Below, piece after piece: positions 58,131 to 64,000 of a DNA stretch of 64,000 nt. The notes beneath the pieces were generated by a model. The model ran no database searches and had not been told where the DNA came from. It saw only the letters and a program-made list of their open reading frames with translations. How positions within the stretch are numbered: the first letter of the stretch is position 1; each line of letters begins with the position of its first letter. The position numbers were made by a program, and so were the translations under genes. This DNA is from Sphingobacterium siyangense (GTDB lineage: Bacteria > Bacteroidota > Bacteroidia > Sphingobacteriales > Sphingobacteriaceae), in assembly GCF_007830445.1 (NCBI RefSeq), contig NZ_VLKR01000003.1:248001-312000 (forward strand), given 5' to 3'.

Positions 58131-58835
58131 TTATTTTGTTAATGTGATTTTATTTGCCAAGCTCGATTTACCATAGACCAAATCCATAAATGGTAGTTTT
58201 AGCAAGACCCCTTTCTTATTCCCGGCAACCTTTGCAAGACTGTTTGCCTGAGATACAACCGGTTTTTCAAAACGTACAATCTGCGTATAGAATGCGTCCG
58301 CAAACTGAGTTGTATTATCGTTTCCCAGTTGATTAAATTTTGCTTTCCAGTCAGCAGAAGTCACAAATTTGCGTTCAAATACATGGCTTTGTGCGTTATA
58401 ATAATAGCGGTTTGAATTCGATATCTTCGTTTTAAACCGATTTGCCAATATATCCGAAAAGGCGTTCAAGGATTCTATCTGGCTGAAATCACAGGAGATA
58501 TTAACGATATAATTGGTAAAATCTGTGCTGTACTGTACATTAGAAATTCCTTTAGTTTGTTTTAGTAATTGAACAGCAGATCGAATCTCTTTCTCCATGT
58601 CCGCTTGAGAAGGTATACGGATGCCTTTAATACTTTTCATTTTCATTAAAGAAGACACCTTGGTTTTACTTTTACTCAAATTTAATGTGGCGGCAATATG
58701 TCCGGAACCGTCTGATTTTAAGTCGATCTGCTCAACAAAATCAAAGCAGCTCGATGCCGTCAATACCATGACAACAGCACAGATAATCACATAAAATCTA
58801 TTCAATTTTCCTTTTACTTTAAATACTTCTTCCAT
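58131..58835 (-). CDS. lipoprotein of unknown function
   Basis: 234 residues. The N-terminus (VKGKLNRFYVIICAVVMVLTASSC) is a lipoprotein signal. The mature part opens with FDFVEQIDLKSDGSGHIAAT and is rich in lysine and serine; no known domain was recognised. Upstream of the DUF4836 gene on the same strand, so it may be a partner. Start could also be at a later in-frame ATG; none fits better. Confidence 0.6.
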   Translation of the reverse strand: MEEVFKVKGKLNRFYVIICAVVMVLTASSCFDFVEQIDLKSDGSGHIAATLNLSKSKTKVSSLMKMKSIKGIRIPSQADMEKEIRSAVQLLKQTKGISNVQYSTDFTNYIVNISCDFSQIESLNAFSDILANRFKTKISNSNRYYYNAQSHVFERKFVTSADWKAKFNQLGNDNTTQFADAFYTQIVRFEKPVVSQANSLAKVAGNKKGVLLKLPFMDLVYGKSSLANKITLTK

Positions 58836-59325
58836 TACAACCTCGTAACGATTAATAATTTGTCAAATCAATATATGTTTTGACATGAACAGCAAACATT
58901 GTGCTATTTTTTTCCTATTGACAAATTTATTAGAAACGAGAATATATTTTACTACCTGATTTCAGGGAAAAATGAAGAAAATCAACACCTTCGTATTAAT
59001 TTTTTCCAAAAGGAATTAAAAGCGTTACCCTAGTACTACACATAATAGCACAACAGCAACCTAAAACAAATGATTTTTAAACCAGTATGGAACACATACT
59101 GTTAAATATTTTATCAATTACCTATATTATTGTCTTAACAACTGTTTGAGATCTTTAAATATACTACAAGTGAGATACTATAAAACCGAAATAGTGCCTA
59201 AAATATCTATCTAAAGATCAATCCAATACAAACCTTATAACCGGGATTACTAAAAAGATCGCTGTAACTTCTAGTGAACTTAACTATTTTTGCCATCACT
59301 TTATCAATATACACTAGCTATTCAT
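58836..59325. other. 490-base AT-rich divergent intergenic region
   Basis: No gene, RNA or repeat recognised. It must contain promoters for the lipoprotein gene (-) and the nuclease gene (+). The box TATTTTTG at 59285-59292 is a candidate for the latter. Confidence 0.45.
59285..59292 (+). promoter_or_regulatory. candidate -7 promoter element (TATTTTTG) for the nuclease lipoprotein gene
   Basis: It matches TAnnTTTG, 33 bases before the ATG at 59326. No clear -33 box. Confidence 0.35.
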
Positions 59326-60930
59326 ATGACGAACACGACCAAAGCGATACCGGATCAAAATATATTCCGGATAGCCTACATTATAATTGCATTGCTTACT
59401 TTTAACTCCTGTCAGAAAACGGAAACTAGAATTGACCGAGCGGCGGTGCAATTTACCCCTACTATTGTTGGTCAAATCAACACACAAACGACAGAGATTT
59501 CCTGGAATAAAAATGACCAAATCGGTGTATATATGTACAAAGCCGACCAACCTTTGGCAGCAATTTCGCTTATCGACCAGGTCAAAAATTACCCCTTCAC
59601 TTTTAACGGTTCGGTTTTTCAAAGTAACAGCCCGGTTTTCCTACCGAATGAAAACGTGGACTTTATCGCCTATTATCCTTACAAATCACTGGCAGACTTT
59701 CAATATCCCATCAATATAAGTGACCAGTCCAACCCGGCAGCCTTAGACCTGATGTATGCAAACAATGCCAAAAACATCGGTAAAAACAACAATACAGTAC
59801 CACTTATTTTTGTACGACAACTGAGCAAAGTCAACATTAAGCTATCCATAACCAATACAGCCGCATTGGAAGCCAATCAGATCATCGTAAAAATGCCAGC
59901 TATAAGCATCCAAGGAGGATTCGATTTGACAACAGGAAAATTGACTGTTAATTCAACCGAAAAAAAGGATGTGCAAAAAAAGGTATCACTAAATACCAAT
60001 AAAACCGCCCGTATAGAATTTATGCTACTTCCTGGCGAAGATATCACAGGAAAGGCCATTAAGTTTATTGCCACTAATGGCGATACCTATACCTGGGCAA
60101 TACCCCAAAATCGGGATTTAAAAAATCTACCAGCCGGAAGCCAATATAGCTTTGATATCAACATTGACAATGGAAAACTAAGTGGCGGGATTGGTGAATC
60201 ACAAGCTTATCTGGAAATACCCAAAATGAGCAATCTCAGCAGTGATGAGGTATTTATACAACATTTTATGCCCGACGCAAGCGACAGCAGAAATTATGCG
60301 ATGCTATATGACAAAAAGCTAAAAATGGCATATTGGGTTGCATACCCCTTATACAACAGTATGCTAGGGTCAGGCAACCGTACGGATGCCTGGGGTTACG
60401 ATCCTGCCGTATCAACAGCATTTCAACCCAATCTATTTAAGGGATTTCAGCCAACAGGGTACGACAGAGGGCACCAATTGCCAAGTGCAGACAGAAATCT
60501 CAATATTGCTCAAAATAAAACAACATTTTATTTTACCAACATGACAGCACAGGTTTCACGACTTAACCAAGGTATTTGGGCAAACCTCGAAACGAAAGTC
60601 AGAACCTGGACTGCACAGTGTGACACAATGTATGTCGTAACTGGCGCAATACCTAAGACCAGCACTGAAAACAGCCTCGATTTTGCGCAGGACAACGATG
60701 GAAAAGATATTGCCAAACCAAAATACTATTTCAAAGCCTTGGCAATGAAAAAAGGAAACGAATATTATACCATTGGTTATAAGATTGACAATGTCATTCC
60801 ACCTTCAGGAAGCACGTTCGAAAATTATAGGTTAACCGTAAGCGAACTGGAAAAAATAACTGGATTCACTTTTTTCCCCGATCTAAATGATACACAGAAA
60901 GGAAATATAAATACCTCCATTTGGAAATAA
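59326..60930 (+). CDS. lipoprotein with fimbrillin-like domain fused to a DNA/RNA non-specific endonuclease
   Basis: 534 residues from MTNTTKAIPDQ (59326), with a lipobox ALLTFNSC; the earlier ATG (59290) is less likely since it puts the signal far inside. Residues ~40-280 look like a fimbrillin/Mfa-type beta domain (ISWNKNDQIGVYM, FIAYYPYKS, LSKVNIKLSITNTAALEANQI). The C-terminal ~240 residues are a nuclease with the catalytic motif DRGHQLPSADR (His383), YFTNMTAQVSRLNQGIW and a metal-site Asn. Such enzymes cut DNA and RNA non-specifically with Mg. The lipid anchor suggests a cell-surface nuclease. Confidence 0.85.
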   Translation: MTNTTKAIPDQNIFRIAYIIIALLTFNSCQKTETRIDRAAVQFTPTIVGQINTQTTEISWNKNDQIGVYMYKADQPLAAISLIDQVKNYPFTFNGSVFQSNSPVFLPNENVDFIAYYPYKSLADFQYPINISDQSNPAALDLMYANNAKNIGKNNNTVPLIFVRQLSKVNIKLSITNTAALEANQIIVKMPAISIQGGFDLTTGKLTVNSTEKKDVQKKVSLNTNKTARIEFMLLPGEDITGKAIKFIATNGDTYTWAIPQNRDLKNLPAGSQYSFDINIDNGKLSGGIGESQAYLEIPKMSNLSSDEVFIQHFMPDASDSRNYAMLYDKKLKMAYWVAYPLYNSMLGSGNRTDAWGYDPAVSTAFQPNLFKGFQPTGYDRGHQLPSADRNLNIAQNKTTFYFTNMTAQVSRLNQGIWANLETKVRTWTAQCDTMYVVTGAIPKTSTENSLDFAQDNDGKDIAKPKYYFKALAMKKGNEYYTIGYKIDNVIPPSGSTFENYRLTVSELEKITGFTFFPDLNDTQKGNINTSIWK

Positions 60931-60994
60931 TTAAACTCCATTTAATCTCACTATTCTACCATGGTTCAACCGCAATTTTTACTAGATTTATCAA

Positions 60995-61654
60995 ATGAAA
61001 CTTATCATATTTGATCTGGACGGAACACTGCTAGATACATTACAAGACCTGGGGGACAGCTGCAATGCTATTCTTGAACAGCATGGATATCCAACGCATC
61101 CACTCGTTGCTTATAAGAAATTTGTAGGCAATGGCGTACAGAAACTCATCGAAAGGGCATTGCCCGAAGAAGCACGAACGCCAGAGACGATTACAGTCTT
61201 ACTTGGAGCTTTTAAAAGCTATTATGAACAAAAACCTGTATCGCATACACGGCCTTACCCGGGAATTGTATCGCAGCTTCAAGAATTGAAGTCTTTAGGT
61301 TACCTCATCTCCGTGGCGTCCAATAAATACCACGAGGCAGTCATCCCACTGATGCAACAATACTTCCCCGATATTCCATTTGACCTTGTCCTCGGCCATC
61401 GCGCTGGTCATCCAGCCAAACCCGATCCCGCAATCGTCCTAGATAGCCTCGAGACATTAGGTGTCAACAAACAAAATTGCCTGTATGTCGGTGATTCATC
61501 GGTCGATATGGATACGGCCAATAATGCCGGGGTAACAGCAATCGGTGTTACCTGGGGCTTTCGCGATGAAGACGAATTGAGACAACATGGGGCAAAATAC
61601 ATTATCCATACCCCAAGCGAGCTCCTCAATATTACAGCAACAACGCAGATATAA
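60995..61654 (+). CDS. HAD-superfamily hydrolase, phosphoglycolate phosphatase-like
   Basis: 219 residues of the HAD subfamily IA: motif I FDLDGTLLDT with nucleophile Asp7 and Asp9, a helical cap, motif II SVASNK, motif III Lys in HPAKPDP, and motif IV VGDSSVDMDTANNAGV. It acts on small phosphate esters, probably phosphoglycolate, but family members differ widely in substrate. It is cytoplasmic. A terminator follows immediately. Confidence 0.88.
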   Translation: MKLIIFDLDGTLLDTLQDLGDSCNAILEQHGYPTHPLVAYKKFVGNGVQKLIERALPEEARTPETITVLLGAFKSYYEQKPVSHTRPYPGIVSQLQELKSLGYLISVASNKYHEAVIPLMQQYFPDIPFDLVLGHRAGHPAKPDPAIVLDSLETLGVNKQNCLYVGDSSVDMDTANNAGVTAIGVTWGFRDEDELRQHGAKYIIHTPSELLNITATTQI

Positions 61655-61656
61655 CA

Positions 61657-61700
61657 GAAAAATGGCACTTTAACCGATAGCGATTTAAGTGCCGTTTTTA
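61657..61700 (+). terminator. intrinsic terminator after the HAD gene
   Basis: Stem ggcactt (61664-61670) pairs with aagtgcc (61687-61693), followed by gttttta on the plus strand and preceded by an A-run. Confidence 0.75.
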
Positions 61701-61785
61701 TTGATCCATCCTAATGTCGTTGATTCGGTACCATTGCTATTGGCGATCCGATGAAATCAGGGAAATTTCCTATAATGTCCTGAGC

Positions 61786-62831
61786 CTACATTTTTGCATC
61801 CATTAGTTGCTCACGCTGTCCTTTTGGATGACCAAGCTTCATTTTTATAACAAAAGCCTTATTGGCAACAAATGTGTCTGGAAGTACAATATCATAGTAC
61901 ATATTCTTATCCAGGTCTATGCCGATTTCAGCTTGCTTTAAAACCAGGTTTGACCATTTTGAAGTAATGCTGCCGTTACCGGAACCGTTGTTGCATTCTT
62001 CGGTACAGCAATACGCACAATATTGTTGACGGGTCGATTAAAGACCGTAAGATAGAGATTGTCCTCTTTTTTTGTAAAATAACCCAATTTAGATGGCGCA
62101 AGCCCCGCATGCCTAACCCCATAAACAGCTTCACCATTAACTTTGATCCAGTCACCGATCTCTTTCGCCAGTTTATCCTCTCCCGAATGCATCCGACCAT
62201 TTCCGTCCGGACCAAAATTCAATACGAAATTACCGTTCATTGATACACAGTTCATCAACATATCGATCAAATCGTCGGATGTCTTTGTATAAATACCCGA
62301 CCAATCTTTCATGTAGCCCCAACCATTGGGAGGTATCGTCATGACGCAATCCCAATCACGTCCTTCCAACCATTCAAATTCTTTCGGCATTTTGCGTTCC
62401 CATCCTTGCTCATAATCCCCCAGCATATCGCCATTCGAATCGAAATGTCGTTTTCCAAATTCATCGTTTCGAAAACGGCTACCGATGATTAACCCCGGAT
62501 GCTTCTCGCGGAGTTCCTTTTCCAGTTTATAGGTAAAGTCATAGGACTGAATCCAGGACTGATCCCAGGTACCATCAAACCAAAAACCTTTTATCTGGGA
62601 GTAATTTTGAAGAAGCTCCAATAATTGATTACGGGTATACTCTAAAAACTTGTTGAATTTTGCCTTTTCTTCCGGTGTAGAGGGCGCCTTTCCCATATAG
62701 TTTGAATTATTCCATTCCAAGATCGAAAAATACAAAAATACATCTATACCTTCGGCTGTGTAAGCGTCTACAACCTGTTTGACAATATCTTTTTTATATG
62801 GGCTTTTCTTAATGGTATAATCTGTGTATTT
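61786..62831 (-). pseudogene. GH29 alpha-L-fucosidase remnant: 5' truncated and frameshifted near the 3' end
   Basis: The longest frame (61938-62879) includes the catalytic region IKGFWFDGTWDQSW with the nucleophile Asp, the region YKKDIVKQVVDAYTAEGIDV, and NGNFVLNFGPDGNG and GEAVYGVRHA typical of GH29. The N-terminal part of the fold, including the HWG strand and the KHHDGF block, is missing. The recognisable GH29 sequence begins at KYTDYTIKKSP (62831) and the preceding residues belong to the opposite-strand GH2 remnant. The frame stops at 61938, but homologous sequence continues in another frame (QAEIGIDLDKNMYYDIVLP) to a TAG at 61786-61788. Two bases (61945-61946) stand where one codon is expected, indicating a 1-base loss. 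Unlikely to be functional. Confidence 0.85.
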
Positions 62832-63377
62832 CCTTCGTTCTTCCCCGAAGAGTATGCCACAAAATTTCATGAGATCCACTGGGGGGTAATCGCTAAAAAT
62901 CCGATTTTCTTAGGTTCCTATGTATGGAACATCTTTGATTTCGCAATACCAATTACCGGTCTTAATGTCAATCCCAGAAATTATAAAGGTCTGATTGCCT
63001 TTGACCGTAAATTGAAGAAAGATGGTTTTTATTGGTATAAAGCCAACTGGAGCAAAGAACCGGTGTTATATATCACGCAGCGACGTATGATCAACAGGGG
63101 TAATGAAATCACCCCTATCACCGTTTATTCGAACAGAGGAGAGCCAACATTGAACATCAATGGACAAACGATCAAAGGGGCCAAAATTGGCCAGACCAAT
63201 GTACATTACATCTTCGAAAACGTGAAGCTAAAACGGGGGAAGAATACTGTTGAAGCAAAAGTAATCCAAAAAGACGGTAAGGTATTAACCGACACAATTG
63301 AATGGAACTATGCCCCCACATTTAAGCAAGGACCATCTGGACCAACAAAATCGAAAACAGAGCATGTAGGTTTATAA
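62832..63377 (+). pseudogene. GH2 family beta-galactosidase-like remnant, C-terminal fragment only
   Basis: About 180 residues: FFPEEYATKFHEIHWGVIAK, NPIFLGSYVWNIFDFAIP, NYKGLIAFDRKLKKDGFYWY, and KANWSKEPVLYITQRR, followed by a DUF4982-like beta domain (TVYSNRGEPTLNINGQTI). The frame is open leftward across 62832 into the GH29 remnant without a start codon or signal peptide; the catalytic Glu residues of GH2, which lie further N-terminal, are gone. A typical GH2 protein of this kind has 700-900 residues. It has its own terminator, so it is the tail of a once-complete gene. Confidence 0.88.
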
Positions 63378-63400
63378 TCACATTAGCAAAATAAGAGACA

Positions 63401-63440
63401 AAAAACGGGGGTAGCTTTTTGGCTACCCCTGTATTTTGTT
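63401..63440 (+). terminator. intrinsic terminator after the GH2 remnant
   Basis: Stem ggggtagc (63407-63414) pairs with gctacccc (63422-63429), followed by tgtattttgttt. Confidence 0.85.
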
Positions 63441-63584
63441 TAAGGATATATCTACTGTCAGTTATAGTGATAATCATATCACTCTCCTTAATTTCAGAAA
63501 AGTATTAACCGATAAAAGCTGGTCGTTTACCGAGATTGTCTCGAGACTGGCCTAATGGGCATCGTATCCCTCTTATTTCCGCCC

Positions 63585-63592
63585 TATCTTTG
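63585..63592 (+). promoter_or_regulatory. candidate -7 promoter element (TATCTTTG) of the DUF4342 gene
   Basis: A full match to TAnnTTTG, 40 bases before the start codon at 63633. No clear -33 element. Confidence 0.5.
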
Positions 63593-63632
63593 AGTCATCA
63601 AATAAGAAATAAAAACATTAAAAATAAACATC

Positions 63633-63911
63633 ATGGCAACTAAAACAACATTCAGCATCAACAGTAAAACAATTACTAAAGCTTTTCAAGATCTTTTTGA
63701 TTCCTTCAAAAGCTCACGTTTAAAAGTTTCATCCAAGAATGGACAAGAATACTTAAATATCTCCTTGTTATTGGCTGTAATCATCGGAATTATTTTCCCT
63801 GTAGCTTTCATTGCACTGATTATTCTTAGCCTGATTGCACCTATTGAAATTGCAATCCTTCAAGAAGTAAAGGAAGAGCCTGCTAATCAAAAGATGATTG
63901 AGCTCAAATAA
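63633..63911 (+). CDS. DUF4342 family small membrane-associated protein
   Basis: 92 residues. The N-terminal part (TFSINSKTITKAFQDLFDS) is helical and basic; a hydrophobic middle (LNISLLLAVIIGIIFPVAFIALIILSL) ends in an acidic tail (EVKEEPAN). This is the DUF4342 pattern; its function is unknown. It stands alone between a -7 promoter box at 63585 and a 17-base-pair terminator at 63933. Confidence 0.75.
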   Translation: MATKTTFSINSKTITKAFQDLFDSFKSSRLKVSSKNGQEYLNISLLLAVIIGIIFPVAFIALIILSLIAPIEIAILQEVKEEPANQKMIELK

Positions 63912-63932
63912 ATAAAGCTTCTATACCTTATA

Positions 63933-63980
63933 AAGAGCTAGGGTTATCCAACGGTAGGATAGCCCTAGCTCTTCTCTTAT
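63933..63980 (+). terminator. intrinsic terminator after the DUF4342 gene
   Basis: A 17-base stem (63933-63949 with 63957-63973) with one G-T wobble, then a T-rich stretch. Confidence 0.9.
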
Positions 63981-64000
63981 TTCCTTTCTATCTTATCAAA

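Noticed and set aside
62823..62879. GTG at 62879 as a true start of a shortened GH29 gene
   Set aside because: The first ~16 residues do not resemble GH29 and the same bases encode recognisable GH2 sequence on the other strand; no signal peptide is present.
63012..63377. A separate 121-residue gene starting at a TTG codon
   Set aside because: The frame is open much further upstream with clear GH2 sequence, so this is part of the GH2 remnant.
63536..63545. gtctcgagac palindrome before the DUF4342 gene
   Set aside because: A single 10-base palindrome without a second copy or known regulator; could be chance.
1..64000. Mobile elements, CRISPR arrays, tRNA or rRNA genes
   Set aside because: No transposase or integrase frames, repeat-spacer arrays or RNA-gene signatures were noticed on either strand.

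Overview
The window looks like a chromosomal segment of a Bacteroidota bacterium of the Sphingobacteriaceae, most likely Sphingobacterium-like. This is inferred from the AT-rich composition, four TonB-dependent receptors (three of them SusC/SusD pairs), GH92 and GH30 hydrolases, DUF4836, DUF4920, DUF3843 and DUF6377 proteins, many lipoprotein signals, and a few TAnnTTTG promoter elements. No rRNA, tRNA, CRISPR array, insertion sequence or phage gene was seen.

Layout. 1-2621 (+): housekeeping genes (3' end of dapD, a TsaC/Sua5-type threonylcarbamoyl-AMP synthase, a DUF4920 protein, folP). 2629-8362 (-): a probable copper-handling locus with a small Cys/Met-rich membrane protein, a lipoprotein with two YtkA/FixH-like domains, a TonB receptor carrying the CxxxM...HxM copper ligands known from OprC, an MbnP-like lipoprotein and an MbnH/MauG-like di-heme protein. 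8560-17899 (-): a polysaccharide utilisation locus (PUL) with a SusR-like DUF6377 regulator, SusC, SusD, GH30 and a SusE/F-like binding protein; its closest known layout is a beta-1,6-glucan locus. 18064-23734 (-): an RND efflux system in which the inner-membrane pump and the outer-membrane factor are one 1516-residue reading frame.

24427-41814 (-): a large mannan/N-glycan type locus. It has a LacI repressor, then GH92-BSP protease-GH92-histidine kinase-response regulator, then SusC-SusD, then GH92-EEP phosphatase. Two nearly identical palindromes with a central CG lie just upstream of the first GH92 of two of these units and are proposed as the LacI operators. 42195-52927: a sulfatase (+), a Tat-exported phospholipase C, and a SusC/SusD pair governed by an ECF sigma/FecR pair; the SusC carries an N-terminal STN signalling domain.

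53231-61654: a DUF3843 protein, a CpsB/YwqE-type PHP phosphatase, a DUF4836 lipid-exported protein with a companion lipoprotein, a fimbrillin-like/nonspecific nuclease fusion lipoprotein, and a HAD phosphatase. 61786-63377 is a scar: the 3' part of a GH29 alpha-L-fucosidase (-) is joined head-to-head to the 3' end of a GH2 beta-galactosidase-like gene (+), so both genes lack their 5' ends, and the GH29 remnant is also frameshifted. 63633-63911 is a small DUF4342 membrane protein with its own promoter and terminator.

The most notable items are the OprC-like/MbnP/MbnH-like copper cluster, the RND-outer-membrane-factor fusion with an embedded lipoprotein signal, the LacI operator pair in the GH92 locus, and the GH29/GH2 deletion scar.
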